From: Azomonas macrocytogenes
GTDB taxonomy: Bacteria; Pseudomonadota; Gammaproteobacteria; Pseudomonadales; Pseudomonadaceae
DNA: 64,000 nt
Reading direction: 5' to 3'
Assembly: GCF_014191985.1 (NCBI RefSeq)
Contig: NZ_JACHXI010000011.1
Location: 1 to 64,000, forward strand
Shown here: piece by piece, positions 10,126 to 21,928 of the stretch
Layout of the letters: every line of letters starts with the position of its first letter
Position numbering within the stretch: the first letter of the stretch is position 1
Translations under genes and position numbers: made by a program
Notes under the pieces: model-generated
The model's input: the letters and a program-made list of their open reading frames with translations, nothing else
What the model was told of the DNA's origin: nothing
The model's database searches: none

Positions 10126-12639
10126 TTGAAGAAGTCCTCTCCCAGTACATCCGTGTCGGCACTCGACTGGCAGCAGCAATTGCAGTATCGCCTGAAAGAA
10201 GGAGCGCTGATCATTCTGAGCGCTTTGTGCGCTTACCTCTGGATGGCTTTGCTATCCTACGACCCGGCTGATCCTGGCTGGACTCATACTGGCAAGGCCG
10301 ATCAGGTTCACAATGCTGCTGGGCGGACAGGGGCATGGTTCGCGGATATTCTTTTCATGGCTCTGGGATATTTCGCTTATCTCTTCCCTATATTGCTGAT
10401 GTTCAAAGCTTGGCAGATGTTTCGTATTCGCCATCAGTCATGGCAGTGGAATGGCTGGCTGTATTCCTGGCGGCTGGTCGGACTGATATTTCTGATTCTT
10501 TCCGGAACTGCGTTGGCCACCATTCATTTTGGCTCCACTAGTCCGCATATGTCTGCGTCGGCAGGTGGGGCTCTGGGAGAGAGCCTCGGTCGATTAGCGG
10601 AAAATGCTTTCAATATTCAAGGCAGCACTTTGCTGTTCATCACGTTGTTTCTGTTCGGGTTGACAGTCTTTTCCGATATTTCCTGGTTCAAAGTGATGGA
10701 TATGACCGGGAAATTTACGCTTGATCTTTGCGAGCTGGTTTTTGGGTTTTTCAGCCGCTGGCGTTTGGCCAGGAGCGAACGCAGGCAACTGCTTGCAAAA
10801 TTGAAAGCTGCCGATGTGGCGATAGACGACGAACCTCTTCCTGTCGTTTCCAGACAAGAACGTGGTCGAGCCAGGAAGCCTGTGGTCGAGACCTTTGATG
10901 AAGAGAATTTCGCTTTCTTCGAAGATGAAGAGCTGTTGCCATTGCCACCGGCCAAACCTGTACCAGAACGCGAACTACCGCGTCCTGCTCCAATCATTCA
11001 GCCGCCGGCGGCTACCGTTGTTGCTCCTGTCGTACCGAAGCCTGTCGAAGTGTCCATGCCGGTTGAGACATCCAGGCCGGTCGCGGCTATCAAGAATTTC
11101 TGGAATAAAAAGCCATCAGCGCCATCTATCGATATAGATATCGAAGGTGCTTTACCACCTCTTTCACTGCTTGATCCCGCTGAAAAACAGCAGAAGCAGT
11201 ATTCGCCTGAAGTATTGGAGAACATGTCCCGTCTGCTCGAAATCAAGCTCAAGGAGTTTGGTGTCGAGGTTATAGTGGAAAGCGTTCATCCAGGTCCGGT
11301 TATTACCCGTTTCGAGATCCAGCCGGCACCAGGCGTCAAGGTTAGCCGTATTTCCAACCTGGCCAAGGATCTGGCACGTTCTCTTGCAGTAATCAGTGTT
11401 CGGGTCGTGGAAGTTATTCCTGGTAAAACCACTGTAGGTATCGAAATCCCTAATGAGGATCGGCAGATTGTTCATTTCTCGGAGGTTCTATCTTCCGAAG
11501 CCTATGACGAAGCAAAGTCTTCTATCACGATAGCTCTGGGCCATGATATTGGTGGCCAGCCAATCATCACCGATCTGGCCAAGATGCCGCATCTGCTTGT
11601 TGCCGGCACGACCGGTTCGGGCAAGTCGGTAGGGGTCAACGCTATGATTCTTTCGATCCTGTTCAAGTCGACGCCGGAAGAGGCCAGGCTGATCATGATC
11701 GACCCCAAGATGCTGGAGTTATCCATTTACGAAGGTATCCCGCATTTGCTCTGTCCGGTGGTCACCGATATGAAAGAGGCGGCCAATGCCTTGCGTTGGA
11801 GCGTCGCCGAGATGGAACGGCGCTACAAACTGATGGCGGCAATGGGAGTGCGCAACCTTACCGGATTCAACCGCAAAGTGAGCGAGGCGGAAGAGGCAGG
11901 ACAGCCTTTGACCGACCCTCTGTACCGGCGCGAAAGTATGGATGACGAGGCGCCGTTGCTGAAGCAATTACCGACTATTGTGGTGATCGTCGATGAATTT
12001 GCCGACATGATGATGATTGTCGGGAAAAAAGTGGAAGAGCTTATCGCACGTATTGCCCAGAAAGCGCGGGCCGCTGGGATCCATCTGATTTTGGCCACCC
12101 AGCGACCTTCTGTGGATGTCATTACTGGTCTGATCAAGGCCAACATTCCTACTCGGATTGCCTTCCAGGTTTCAAGCAAGATCGACTCGCGGACGATTCT
12201 GGATCAAGGCGGGGCAGAACAATTGCTTGGGCATGGTGACATGTTGTATTTACCGCCAGGAACCGGTCTGCCGATTCGAGTTCATGGCGCCTTCGTTTCG
12301 GATGATGAAGTGCACCGAGTCGTCGAGGCCTGGAAAGCCCGCGGCGCACCGGACTATATCGAAGATATCCTGTCCAGCGCGGATGAATCCTCCGGCGGCT
12401 TCGATAGTGGTGGCAGCGATGGTGGAGAGGGTAGTGAAGAAGATCCTCTGTATGACGAAGCAGTACGTTTCGTTACCGAAAGTCGCCGTGCCTCCATCTC
12501 GGCGGTGCAACGCAAACTCAAGATCGGTTACAACCGGGCCGCGCGGATGATCGAGGCCATGGAAGTGGCTGGTGTGGTGACCTCGATGAATACCAACGGC
12601 TCGCGTGAAGTCATTGCGCCGGCTCCTATGCGAGACTGA
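10126..12639 (+). CDS. ftsK: DNA translocase FtsK
   Basis: An 837-residue membrane-anchored hexameric DNA pump that clears the septum and activates XerCD at dif. It has four or five transmembrane segments in residues 25-190, a Pro/Val-rich linker (about 280-330), the alpha-beta RecA-like motor with [12 protein letters not shown] (near 495) and [11 protein letters not shown], and a C-terminal gamma winged helix ([17 protein letters not shown] onward) that reads KOPS. The start is TTG; no ATG or GTG lies in frame nearby, and MKKSS matches the Pseudomonas FtsK start. lolA follows after 3 bp. Confidence 0.95.
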   Translation: MKKSSPSTSVSALDWQQQLQYRLKEGALIILSALCAYLWMALLSYDPADPGWTHTGKADQVHNAAGRTGAWFADILFMALGYFAYLFPILLMFKAWQMFRIRHQSWQWNGWLYSWRLVGLIFLILSGTALATIHFGSTSPHMSASAGGALGESLGRLAENAFNIQGSTLLFITLFLFGLTVFSDISWFKVMDMTGKFTLDLCELVFGFFSRWRLARSERRQLLAKLKAADVAIDDEPLPVVSRQERGRARKPVVETFDEENFAFFEDEELLPLPPAKPVPERELPRPAPIIQPPAATVVAPVVPKPVEVSMPVETSRPVAAIKNFWNKKPSAPSIDIDIEGALPPLSLLDPAEKQQKQYSPEVLENMSRLLEIKLKEFGVEVIVESVHPGPVITRFEIQPAPGVKVSRISNLAKDLARSLAVISVRVVEVIPGKTTVGIEIPNEDRQIVHFSEVLSSEAYDEAKSSITIALGHDIGGQPIITDLAKMPHLLVAGTTGSGKSVGVNAMILSILFKSTPEEARLIMIDPKMLELSIYEGIPHLLCPVVTDMKEAANALRWSVAEMERRYKLMAAMGVRNLTGFNRKVSEAEEAGQPLTDPLYRRESMDDEAPLLKQLPTIVVIVDEFADMMMIVGKKVEELIARIAQKARAAGIHLILATQRPSVDVITGLIKANIPTRIAFQVSSKIDSRTILDQGGAEQLLGHGDMLYLPPGTGLPIRVHGAFVSDDEVHRVVEAWKARGAPDYIEDILSSADESSGGFDSGGSDGGEGSEEDPLYDEAVRFVTESRRASISAVQRKLKIGYNRAARMIEAMEVAGVVTSMNTNGSREVIAPAPMRD

Positions 12640-12642
12640 TTC

Positions 12643-13281
12643 GTGAAAAACCCTATGTTCCTGCTACGTTTGCTGCTGTTGCCAGTATTGTTGTCGATTG
12701 CTTCGCTGGGGCATGCCCAGCAGGCAGGATCCGTCGAGCGCCTTACTCAATTGTTGAGCCAGGCCGAAACCATGACTGGGCGCTTTTCCCAGCTATCGCT
12801 CGACGGTAGCGGTACTCGATTGCAGGAAACTTCCGGTGAGCTTGTTCTGAAGCGTCCTGGTCAGTTTCGCTGGCATACCGATAAACCAATGGAACAGTTG
12901 CTGGTTTCCAATGGCGAAAAAGTCTGGTTGTTCGATCCCGATCTCGAACAAGTTACTATCCGCAAGCTGGATCAGCGTCAGACCCATACGCCTGCCCTGT
13001 TGCTTTCGGGCGATGTATCCACGATCAGCCAGAATTTCAGCGTAAGTCACAAGCAGACAGGCGAAGTAATTGAATTCACCTTGAAGCCCAAGGCCAAGGA
13101 TACGTTGTTCGATAGCCTGCACCTGACATTCCGCAACGGCGTGGTCAACGATATGCAACTGATCGATGGCGTCGGCCAGCGAACCAATATCCTGTTTTCC
13201 GGCATAAAGATGAATCAGAAGCTCAAGGCCGATACCTTTACTTTCAATATTCCACCCGGTACCGATGTGATTTCCGAATAA
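12643..13281 (+). CDS. lolA: outer-membrane lipoprotein carrier protein LolA
   Basis: A 212-residue periplasmic chaperone that ferries lipoproteins from LolCDE to LolB. A signal peptide ends at LGHAQQA (about residue 26). Then come [30 protein letters not shown] and [18 protein letters not shown], which are typical LolA motifs. The GTG at 12643 gives [12 protein letters not shown]; an ATG at 12655 is possible. It is tightly coupled behind ftsK, and rarA follows, as in Pseudomonas. Confidence 0.94.
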   Translation: MKNPMFLLRLLLLPVLLSIASLGHAQQAGSVERLTQLLSQAETMTGRFSQLSLDGSGTRLQETSGELVLKRPGQFRWHTDKPMEQLLVSNGEKVWLFDPDLEQVTIRKLDQRQTHTPALLLSGDVSTISQNFSVSHKQTGEVIEFTLKPKAKDTLFDSLHLTFRNGVVNDMQLIDGVGQRTNILFSGIKMNQKLKADTFTFNIPPGTDVISE

Positions 13282-13332
13282 TGGATTTCGATAATTCCTG
13301 ATTGGCTCATTTTGCGAAGCGTTTTGGCTCCC

Positions 13333-14658
13333 ATGGACCTCTTTCCTCAAGACCCTGTTACCCAACCGCTTGCCGCACGCTTACGCCCACTCAGTCTCGA
13401 TGAATATTTAGGCCAGGATCATCTGCTGGCGCCAGGCAGGCCGCTACGTGAAGCCTTGCAGCAGGGTGTGTTGCATTCCATGGTTTTCTGGGGACCACCA
13501 GGCGTTGGAAAAACAACCCTGGCTCGCTTGTTGGCTGGTATTTCGAATGCACACTTCGAGACGCTTTCTGCTGTATTGGCCGGTGTCAAAGAGATTCGTC
13601 AATCTGTAGATATCGCCAAGCAACAGGCGGCTCAGTTTGGTCGGCAGACCATTCTGTTTATCGACGAGGTCCATCGTTTCAACAAGTCACAGCAAGATGC
13701 CTTCTTGCCCTATGTCGAGGATGGCACTCTGATTTTTATCGGTGCTACCACCGAAAATCCTTCTTTCGAATTGAATAATGCCTTGCTCTCGCGGGTACGT
13801 GTATATGTCCTGAAGGACTTGGATGAAAATGCGTTGCGCAAGCTTACCCTCCGTGCTCTGACCGATCCAAAGGGCTTGGGCGAGCAGAACCTGAAATTGC
13901 CGGAAGAGGGTTTGCGCGTATTACTGGCTGCCGCCGATGGTGATGGCCGGCGATTGCTCAACCTCTTGGAAAACGCTGCCGATCTGACGGAAAAAAATAG
14001 TGAAATCAGTGTGGATCTGCTCAGGGATCTGCTTGGCAACACCCGCCGCCGCTTCGATAAGGGAGGCGAAGCTTTCTATGATCAGATTTCCGCTTTGCAC
14101 AAGTCTGTACGGGGCTCTGATCCGGACGCCTCGCTCTACTGGTATGCCCGGATGCTGGATGGTGGCTGTGACCCGCTTTATCTGGCCCGCCGCGTGGTAC
14201 GAATGGCCAGTGAGGATATCGGCAACGCTGATCCGCGGGCACTTGGTCTTTGTCTGAATGCCTGGGATGTACAGGAGCGCCTTGGAAGTCCTGAGGGTGA
14301 GCTGGCGGTTGCCCAGGCGATTGTCTACCTCGCTTGTGCGCCGAAAAGCAATGCGGTCTACAAAGCTTTCAAGGCTGCTCGGCAGGATGTTGCCAGCAGT
14401 GGTTCGCTGGATGTGCCTTTGCATTTGCGCAATGCACCGACCGTGCTGATGAAAGAGTTAGGTTACGGTGAGCAATACCGCTATGCCCACGATGAACCGG
14501 AAGCCTACGCTGCCGGCGAAGATTACTTTCCCGAAGCATTGATGCCGCGCAGGTATTATCTGCCGACGCCGCGGGGGCTCGAATTGAAAATTCGTGAAAA
14601 ACTGGAGCATCTGGCAGTACTTGATCAGGCCAGTCCCAGGCAGCGAAAGAAACCCTGA
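13333..14658 (+). CDS. rarA: replication-associated recombination protein A (AAA+)
   Basis: A 441-residue AAA+ ATPase (RarA/MgsA/WRNIP1 family) that acts at stalled forks with SSB and RecA. It has the [17 protein letters not shown] start, Walker [13 protein letters not shown], Walker [16 protein letters not shown], sensor 1 [10 protein letters not shown], and the C-terminal tetramerisation region with [17 protein letters not shown] start at 13333 (MDLFPQ); an in-frame ATG/GTG-less extension to 13312 lacks support. It lies between lolA and serS. Confidence 0.95.
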   Translation: MDLFPQDPVTQPLAARLRPLSLDEYLGQDHLLAPGRPLREALQQGVLHSMVFWGPPGVGKTTLARLLAGISNAHFETLSAVLAGVKEIRQSVDIAKQQAAQFGRQTILFIDEVHRFNKSQQDAFLPYVEDGTLIFIGATTENPSFELNNALLSRVRVYVLKDLDENALRKLTLRALTDPKGLGEQNLKLPEEGLRVLLAAADGDGRRLLNLLENAADLTEKNSEISVDLLRDLLGNTRRRFDKGGEAFYDQISALHKSVRGSDPDASLYWYARMLDGGCDPLYLARRVVRMASEDIGNADPRALGLCLNAWDVQERLGSPEGELAVAQAIVYLACAPKSNAVYKAFKAARQDVASSGSLDVPLHLRNAPTVLMKELGYGEQYRYAHDEPEAYAAGEDYFPEALMPRRYYLPTPRGLELKIREKLEHLAVLDQASPRQRKKP

Positions 14659-16172
<1,514 letters not shown>

Positions 16173-16266
16173 TAGCCGAAAAGGGCTGCTGAACACAGCA
16201 TCGACAATCCTGGCCGGACACAGCTGTCTTACAGCTTTTCTGGCCCCAGCCAGCCAGCGAACTTCC

Positions 16267-17673
16267 ATGAATTACCTTCCGCTTTTTCATAATCTGCAAG
16301 GACGTACCGTTTTGATCGTTGGCGGTGGCGAGATTGCTTTGCGCAAGGCGCGGCTCCTGGGCGATGCCGGTGCAGTACTGCGTGTAGTCGCACTCGAAAT
16401 CGATCGGGAACTGGTGGGACTTGTAGCCTTGCAGAAGGGAGAATGTCGGCAGCGAGAGTACGCTCCTCAGGATCTTACCGGATGTACCTTGGTTATTGCG
16501 GCTACCAATGATCATTCGTTGAATCGCCAGCTTTATGAAGATGCGACTGCTCTTTGTATTCCGATAAACGTAGTGGATGCACCAGCCTTGTGCACTGTAA
16601 TTTTCCCCGCCATCGTCGATCGTTCCCCATTGTTGATCGCCGTTTCCAGTGGCGGTGAAGCGCCGGTATTGGCTCGACTGATCCGGGCCAGAATTGAAAG
16701 CTGGATTCCAGCGGCCTATGGCCAGTTGGCTGTACTGGCGAGTAAATTCCGGGCTCAAGTAAAAGCTTCGCTGTCCAATGTTCAGCAACGGCGAATTTTC
16801 TGGGAAGAGGTTTTTCAAGGCAATATTGCCGAGCGTGTCCTAGCCGGACGGCAAGCTGAAGCTGAGCGTCTGTTGGTAGAGAAGCTTACTGGAGCTGGTG
16901 TGCAGCATGCCGGCGAGGTGTACTTGGTTGGTGCCGGGCCCGGTGATCCTGACCTGCTGACGTTCCGGGCCCTGCGACTTATGCAGCAAGCTGATGTAGT
17001 GCTCTATGATCGATTGGTGGCACCAGCCATCATCGAATTATGCCGTCGCGATGCGCAGCGAATCTATGTTGGCAAGCGTCGTGCCGATCACGCCTTGCCG
17101 CAGGAGCAGATCAATCAGCAATTGGTTTGCCTGGCTCTGGAAGGCAAGCGGGTTTTGCGCCTCAAGGGTGGCGACCCTTTCATTTTCGGAAGAGGTGGCG
17201 AGGAAATCGAAACGCTGGCTGCCCACGGCATCCCATTCCAGGTCGTGCCAGGCATCACAGCAGCCAGTGGTTGCGCTGCTTATGCTGGTATTCCACTGAC
17301 TCATCGGGATTATGCGCAGTCGGTGCGCTTCGTCGCCGGACATTTGAAGGATGGTAGCTGCGATCTGCCTTGGAACGATCTGAGTACGCCTGGGCAGACT
17401 CTGGTCTTCTATATGGGGCTGGTAGGACTGCCTTTGATCTGTCGTCAATTGATTGCCCATGGCCGTGCTGCCGCCACTCCCGCCGCTCTTGTGCAGCAAG
17501 GTACTACCACCAGTCAACGAGTCTTCAGCAGCACACTCGCGGATCTTCCCGAACTGATCGGCAAGCATGACGTACGTGCTCCGACGTTATTGATCATCGG
17601 TGAGGTCGTCAGCTTGCGCGATAAACTCGCCTGGTTCGAAGGAGTGCGCTCATCCGCTTCTTTGGGAGAATGA
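16267..17673 (+). CDS. cysG: siroheme synthase, trifunctional CysG
   Basis: A 468-residue fusion that makes siroheme from uroporphyrinogen III. The N-terminal CysGB half (residues 1-210) has the NAD site [14 protein letters not shown] and performs dehydrogenation and ferrochelation. The C-terminal CysGA half (about 215-460) has [20 protein letters not shown] and [16 protein letters not shown], the S-adenosylmethionine uroporphyrin methyltransferase signatures. The ATG at 16267 matches the family start MNYLPLF. It feeds siroheme to sulfite and nitrite reductases. Confidence 0.96.
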   Translation: MNYLPLFHNLQGRTVLIVGGGEIALRKARLLGDAGAVLRVVALEIDRELVGLVALQKGECRQREYAPQDLTGCTLVIAATNDHSLNRQLYEDATALCIPINVVDAPALCTVIFPAIVDRSPLLIAVSSGGEAPVLARLIRARIESWIPAAYGQLAVLASKFRAQVKASLSNVQQRRIFWEEVFQGNIAERVLAGRQAEAERLLVEKLTGAGVQHAGEVYLVGAGPGDPDLLTFRALRLMQQADVVLYDRLVAPAIIELCRRDAQRIYVGKRRADHALPQEQINQQLVCLALEGKRVLRLKGGDPFIFGRGGEEIETLAAHGIPFQVVPGITAASGCAAYAGIPLTHRDYAQSVRFVAGHLKDGSCDLPWNDLSTPGQTLVFYMGLVGLPLICRQLIAHGRAAATPAALVQQGTTTSQRVFSSTLADLPELIGKHDVRAPTLLIIGEVVSLRDKLAWFEGVRSSASLGE

Positions 17674-17901
17674 CCAAGCGCTTTTTGAGGTCACTTGAGC
17701 GCTTCGCCAGTTGTTGATATCGAATGCCCAGACGACAGAGCTTGATCAAAGCATCAACTAACTTAAAAGCACTGCTGTCCGATCTACTAAGGGCAAGGCC
17801 AAAATGGCAAGAAATACGAAGGTGAATTTAGCTTGGCCTACCCTGATATTGATCTGATTTTTCAGGTGCAGCGCACTTGATTTCGAGTTTATGGGAGGGC
17901 T

Positions 17902-18501
17902 ATGAGTGAGTTCGCCACGTTTTGGATGGCCAATTGGCTGGGTTTTTTCCTTTTTATTTTGATATTGGCGATAGCAGGGTATCTATACAAAGCATCTCGA
18001 GAAGCATCAACGAGGTCGATCAAGGATTATCACGCCTTTAAGGATACGTATCGGCGCGATTTCTCTGCGCTTGGCACGAAAGTCAAGAGTCTCGAAGAGA
18101 AAAGCGAGAGTTATCAAGACGACCAAAAACGTATAGAAAGACAAATTGCCGAGCTACAAACATCCATTGAGGATTTGGCTATACGCTTTGCAGCCGATGA
18201 AAAAGGTTATCGAAGCCTCAAGGTCGGCGTTAAAGAGCACGTTACCGAGCTGAAAACGCTCATTGAAGTCCTTGGCTCAGAAGTGGATAAATCATACGAG
18301 CGTTTCAACAAACTCAGCGATGCGCTTGAAGATGTTGAAGTGACTATTCGAAGCCCTGATTTTGCGCAGGTTGAAAGCTGGAAGTTGGTCAATAGCGCGC
18401 TTGATAGCCATGGCCTTCACCTACAGAATATCGACAAGCTTGTGCGGGATATATCTCGACGGGTACCTTTGATTATGTCGGAGCATGAGCATAACGAGTG
18501 A
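17902..18501 (+). CDS. single-span membrane protein with long coiled coil, unknown function
   Basis: I do not recognise this 199-residue protein. It has one N-terminal transmembrane segment (WLGFFLFILILAIAGYLY, about residues 12-29), then a charged, helical, heptad-rich stretch from about 45 to 150 (KVKSLEEKSESYQDDQKRIERQIAELQ is the start of it, cut here in description), and a short C-terminal tail. A good ribosome binding site, GGGAGG, precedes the ATG. It sits alone in an accessory stretch between cysG and a set of small stress-type genes. The layout resembles membrane-anchored RmuC- or DUF-type coiled-coil proteins, but no nuclease motif is visible. Confidence 0.75.
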   Translation: MSEFATFWMANWLGFFLFILILAIAGYLYKASREASTRSIKDYHAFKDTYRRDFSALGTKVKSLEEKSESYQDDQKRIERQIAELQTSIEDLAIRFAADEKGYRSLKVGVKEHVTELKTLIEVLGSEVDKSYERFNKLSDALEDVEVTIRSPDFAQVESWKLVNSALDSHGLHLQNIDKLVRDISRRVPLIMSEHEHNE

Positions 18502-18539
18502 ATACGGTATTAAAAGCTCGGTCGCTATGTTTTATTTTA

Positions 18540-18824
18540 TCAGTCATTTTTGTTTTGCGTTTGCGCTGCAGTATTTGGCGAGTGCCCATGTTTGGTTGCT
18601 GAGGCGCGCTGGACAGAATCCTTGCGATCAGCACTTTTAGCCGCATCACTCTTTTGAGTGCCAGAGCCGTTTTTTTCTCCACCCCCCGATTGTTTGTTAA
18701 CCGTAGCCCAAGCGCGTGCTTCAGCTTCATTTTTCGAAATGCCTTTGGCTTCATAACTTTCTTCAATGTGTTCGGCTTGGCGTTTCTGTTTATCGCTATA
18801 AGCTGATTTATCTCCACGTGGCAT
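18540..18824 (-). CDS. small KGG-like 'plasmid stabilization' family protein
   Basis: A 94-residue, very hydrophilic protein. The first 45 residues (MPRGDKSAYSDKQKRQAEHI, then EESYEAKGISKNEAEARAWATVNKQSGGG) match a common small family often annotated as plasmid stabilisation protein. The name is historical and the function is unknown. The Ser/Ala/Lys-rich tail looks disordered. The start at 18824 is preceded by AGAGAGGAAACCACC. It lies 98 bp downstream of another small charged gene on the same strand; stress-related expression of such genes is common but not shown here. Confidence 0.8.
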   Translation of the reverse strand: MPRGDKSAYSDKQKRQAEHIEESYEAKGISKNEAEARAWATVNKQSGGGEKNGSGTQKSDAAKSADRKDSVQRASATKHGHSPNTAAQTQNKND

Positions 18825-18922
18825 GGTGGTTTCCTCTCTCAATCATTTCTCTTACTTCTCTAACGATAACAGTGCCGTGCCTGCCACTGAAGGGCAGCGG
18901 CAGGTGCAGGCGTCACTGACCG

Positions 18923-19069
18923 CTACGGTGAAATAGGATCACTGGCTGGAAAAGTATCTTCCAAGGCTTTATCGAGCTGATCTTCCGTGTCCTTTTCTGG
19001 TTTTCGCTCAAGGTTTTTCTTTTCTTTTTCGCTTGGTTTATGCGTCTTCCGCTTGCTGCTGTCGTTCAT
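18923..19069 (-). CDS. 48-residue hydrophilic protein with C-terminal TFPASDP motif
   Basis: This short gene runs from the ATG at 19069 to a TAG at 18923, with GAGGGGGACAGC just upstream as ribosome binding site. The product starts MNDSSKRKTHKPSEKEKKNL and ends LEDTFPASDPISP. The ending DxxLEDTFPASDPxxP recurs in short proteins of Pseudomonas and other proteobacteria with no known function. It is Lys/Glu-rich and probably disordered. Same strand and similar style as the gene at 18540-18824, so they may be expressed together. Confidence 0.7.
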   Translation of the reverse strand: MNDSSKRKTHKPSEKEKKNLERKPEKDTEDQLDKALEDTFPASDPISP

Positions 19070-19245
19070 GCTGTCCCCCTCAATAGAATGAACCTGATCT
19101 TTAGGCCATTGATCATGGTTCAGAGTTCGAGGAAAAGTGCGATTAGCTCCGCCAAACCGTTCAGGCGGCTTGTAAACCCAATGACAAATGAAGCAATAGT
19201 GCCGATGGGATGAAGATTTTGTGGGAATGAAAAAAGAAGAACCTT

Positions 19246-19359
19246 TGGAACCGGTTCGAACGCTACGTGGAAGTCGGACACTTGTCGATCGACAACAACC
19301 GTGTCGAGAGTGCCATCAGACGCTTCGTCAACTGGCTACTCAGCGAATGGAGGTTATGA
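19246..19359 (+). pseudogene. IS66-family transposase (TnpC) C-terminal scrap
   Basis: The reading WNRFERYVEVGHLSIDNNRV followed by ESAIRRF matches the end of the IS66 DDE domain, where the pattern is YxxxGxLxIDNNxVExAIRPF and the E is catalytic. The rest of the transposase is missing on both sides and the frame ends 11 residues later. No terminal repeats are visible. It marks an old insertion next to the DUF2789 gene. Confidence 0.75.
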
Positions 19360-19418
19360 GCGCTGATTAGATATGGATGGTGTAACGATCCCTTCGTGAT
19401 AACGATGAAGGAATAATT

Positions 19419-19676
19419 ATGGAACTTCTAAATAAAAACCTCGGTACGCCGTTCGATCAACTTGGATTGGATTCCGACGCAGTTAGTATCGACACTTTTA
19501 TTAGTAGCCATGTGACATTACAGAACGATATGAAAATATCGGAAGCTCCATTCTGGGCTGAAGCGCAAGCAGCTTTGCTGGAGGGCGATCTGGATGAAGA
19601 CGCTGAATGGGCGCCTGTAGTGGATGATTTAAATGTACGCTTGCATGAGGTGCCTGCTTCTGTAAAGCATGTATAA
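19419..19676 (+). CDS. DUF2789 family protein
   Basis: An 85-residue acidic helical protein. The pattern MELxxxxLxTxFxQLGLxSD, then FISSH, then APFWAEAQAALLEGDLDEDAEWAPVVDDLNVRLHE matches the DUF2789 family of Pseudomonas and relatives. The function is unknown. AAGGAATAATT lies in front of the ATG. It stands between the IS66 scrap and ybaL. Confidence 0.8.
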   Translation: MELLNKNLGTPFDQLGLDSDAVSIDTFISSHVTLQNDMKISEAPFWAEAQAALLEGDLDEDAEWAPVVDDLNVRLHEVPASVKHV

Positions 19677-20030
19677 GCTAGAGCAATGGCAAGAGTTTAG
19701 TGCGATACGGTTACTGGATCGAAATGGCTATTTGTAGCAGTTCGGTTTTCGTGTGCCCTGTTAATGGGGGAGATAATCTGTGAAAAATAGCTCACAGATT
19801 AAGCGTAAGCGCAGAGCATCTGACAGCGATTTCAAGCCGTGCAGATGCTCAAGGGGTAAAACCTGAAAATCCCCTGGTTCTGCGGGGACAGACAGTAGTT
19901 CGATGTCGAATCCAGCGATCTTGCCTTTGCTTGTCGGCTTTTACAACTGCACCAAGCCAAGGGAGGTTTTGTAATATTCCCTTTGCTCGGCATATAGCCG
20001 CACTTGTAAGAGCTATTGCGACACTACGCT
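19677..20030. other. 354-bp region between the DUF2789 gene and ybaL
   Basis: No gene is visible. It holds a 9-bp perfect hairpin at 19775-19800 and, near 19870-19895, a short GC hairpin (TCCCC...GGGGA) that loosely resembles a single type I-E CRISPR repeat but occurs once. A TGCCCTGTTAATGGGGGA segment near 19754 resembles one near 27188. Confidence 0.5.
19775..19800. terminator. hairpin, candidate terminator between convergent genes
   Basis: AATCTGTGA and TCACAGATT form a perfect 9-bp stem with an 8-nt loop, between the convergent DUF2789 gene and ybaL. It has no T-tract, so its role as a terminator is inferred from position. Confidence 0.4.
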
Positions 20031-21722
20031 TCAGGAAGCAAAACGCTCCAGAATATAGCTTCGCATGCTGCGAGCCAGCTCGTCATCGTCGAAAAAGACC
20101 TTGCCGATCGCCGATTTCTTGAAGATCTGCGCTGCGTCCGCGCTGTCTGTGCGGATTACGATTTCGATCTGCGGATTTAGCGTTTTGGCCGCATCTATCA
20201 TGCGAGTTACATCGATCGGATCGGGAGTGGCGATTACCAGCATTGCGGCATCGGTGATATGGGCCTGAATCAATGTTGCCGGATCGGCAGCATTTCCGGT
20301 TACTGCGGCAATGTCCAGTTTTCGGATGGCCTCGACCAGTTCGCGGTTCTGTTCCGCAACCACAAATGGAATATTACGCGATTGCAAAGCTTCGGCGATG
20401 CGCTGTCCCACACGGCCATAGCCTACGATAACCACTTGACCACTCAAGTATTTCTGTTCGGTAGCCATTGGCAGGACGGCTAGGGGATCTTCACGATGTT
20501 CCATGCGTCGCGCTAGGGCCGAACGTCGCAGAACCATATCGTTCAGAGGTTCGATGGCTTTGAAGAGTAGAGGATTGAGTGCGATAGAGATCAGCGCACC
20601 GGCAAGAATCAGACTCAAGCCTTCCTGAGGCATCAGGCCGAGGGAAATGCCGAGGCCTGCCAGAATAAAGGAAAACTCGCCAATCTGCGCCAGGCTGGCG
20701 GATACGGTGAGTGCCGTATTCAGCGGATAACGGAACAGTATGACCAGGACAGCGGCAGCTATTGCTTTGCCTATTATGATGATGGCAATCACAGCCACTA
20801 CACTCAGCGGTTTTTCTAGCAGTATATGTGGGTCGAATAACATGCCGACGGATACGAAAAACAGCACTGCGAAAGCATCTCGCAGTGGTAGTGATTCTTC
20901 TGCGGCACGATGGCTCAGGTTCGATTCGCGCATTACCGTACCGGCAAAAAATGCGCCGAGGGCGAAGGATACGCTGAATAGAGCTGCGGCTCCGTAGGCA
21001 ATGCTGATGGCTGTGGCAATAACGGACAAGGTAAACAGTTCCCGCGAACCGGTACGGGCAATCTGCAGGAGCATCCAGGGTAGTACACGGCGTCCGACAA
21101 TAAGCATTAGTGCGATGAAGGCAGCAACCTGTAGGAGGGTTTGCCCGAGCGTCAACCAAAGTGGTTCGGTGGTTTCCTCTACTGCGACTCCACCCAGGAC
21201 GCTAGCCAGGGACGGAAGCAGCACAAGGACCAGAACTGTAGCCAGGTCTTCCACCACTAACCAGCCGACCGCAATTTTTCCATTTATCGAATCGAGCAGG
21301 TTGCGGGCTTCCAGAGCTTTGAGCAGCACCACTGTGCTGGCACAAGAAAGCGAAAGGCCGAAAACCAGCGCGGCACCCATATTCCAGTCCCACCAGGTCA
21401 TCGCCAGCCACATACCTAGAAGCGTGGCGAGCCCCATCTGCACCACCGCGCCAGGAAGGGCAATCTTCTTTACTGCCAGCAGGTCATCGAGAGAAAAATG
21501 CAAGCCCACACCGAACATCAACAGCATTACACCGATTTCCGCAAGCTGGGAGGCTAGGTGTACATCAGCAACGAAACCGGGGGTGAAAGGGCCAAGGGTA
21601 ATGCCGGCCAGCAAGTAACCGACTAATGCCGGAATATTCAATTTTTCTGCGGTAAAACCGAAAATCAAGGCCAGGCCAAAGCCTGTTGCCAAGGTGGTGA
21701 TGAGGGGTACGTTATGTTCCAT
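20031..21722 (-). CDS. ybaL: monovalent cation:proton antiporter-2 family protein, YbaL type
   Basis: A 563-residue KefB/KefC-like inner-membrane protein. Residues 1-385 form about 12 transmembrane segments of the Na+/H+ exchanger fold (GYLLAGITLGPFTPGF, FGLSLSCASTVVLLKALE). Residues from about 415 form a TrkA-N Rossmann domain (VVIVGYGRVGQRIAEAL, then AVTGNAADPATL). In E. coli, YbaL is a putative K+/H+ antiporter. The start at 21722 has ATTACTCAGAGGACGAAGGAGC upstream. It is a single gene divergent from the TetR-acuI pair. Confidence 0.9.
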   Translation of the reverse strand: MEHNVPLITTLATGFGLALIFGFTAEKLNIPALVGYLLAGITLGPFTPGFVADVHLASQLAEIGVMLLMFGVGLHFSLDDLLAVKKIALPGAVVQMGLATLLGMWLAMTWWDWNMGAALVFGLSLSCASTVVLLKALEARNLLDSINGKIAVGWLVVEDLATVLVLVLLPSLASVLGGVAVEETTEPLWLTLGQTLLQVAAFIALMLIVGRRVLPWMLLQIARTGSRELFTLSVIATAISIAYGAAALFSVSFALGAFFAGTVMRESNLSHRAAEESLPLRDAFAVLFFVSVGMLFDPHILLEKPLSVVAVIAIIIIGKAIAAAVLVILFRYPLNTALTVSASLAQIGEFSFILAGLGISLGLMPQEGLSLILAGALISIALNPLLFKAIEPLNDMVLRRSALARRMEHREDPLAVLPMATEQKYLSGQVVIVGYGRVGQRIAEALQSRNIPFVVAEQNRELVEAIRKLDIAAVTGNAADPATLIQAHITDAAMLVIATPDPIDVTRMIDAAKTLNPQIEIVIRTDSADAAQIFKKSAIGKVFFDDDELARSMRSYILERFAS

Positions 21723-21901
21723 TCATGCTCCTTCGTCCTCTGAGTAATTATTAAAGAGACCATAACAGACCCATTTCGAGGCGCAATCTGTCCGGAAAAA
21801 CTGGTAAAGATATTTCCACGCCGTTGCAAGGCACCTATTTGCTTGGCCCAACGGACAGGCAAGTCAAGAAAAGGGAGCCGATTTACTGCTATTGGTATTT
21901 T

Positions 21902-21916
21902 TAGGTGATCGGTCTA
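21902..21916. promoter_or_regulatory. NemR-box-like operator at the TetR gene start
   Basis: TAGGTGATCGGTCTA lies 13 bp before the TetR ATG. It matches TAGACGATCGGTCTA at 22579-22593 in 13 of 15 positions. The E. coli NemR box is TAGACC-N4-GGTCTA, a similar design. It probably mediates autoregulation. Confidence 0.65.
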
Positions 21917-21928
21917 TATTTATTCCCT

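Noticed and set aside
17674-17901. Possible tRNA or small RNA after cysG
   Set aside because: No cloverleaf, no hairpin with T-run, and no tRNA consensus in the T arm.
19868-19896. Single GC hairpin resembling a type I-E CRISPR repeat
   Set aside because: Only one copy, the stem is 5 bp, no spacer array and no cas gene nearby.
20065-21618. Several plus-strand frames over ybaL
   Set aside because: Ser/Ala-rich shadow translations of a membrane protein gene read from the other strand.
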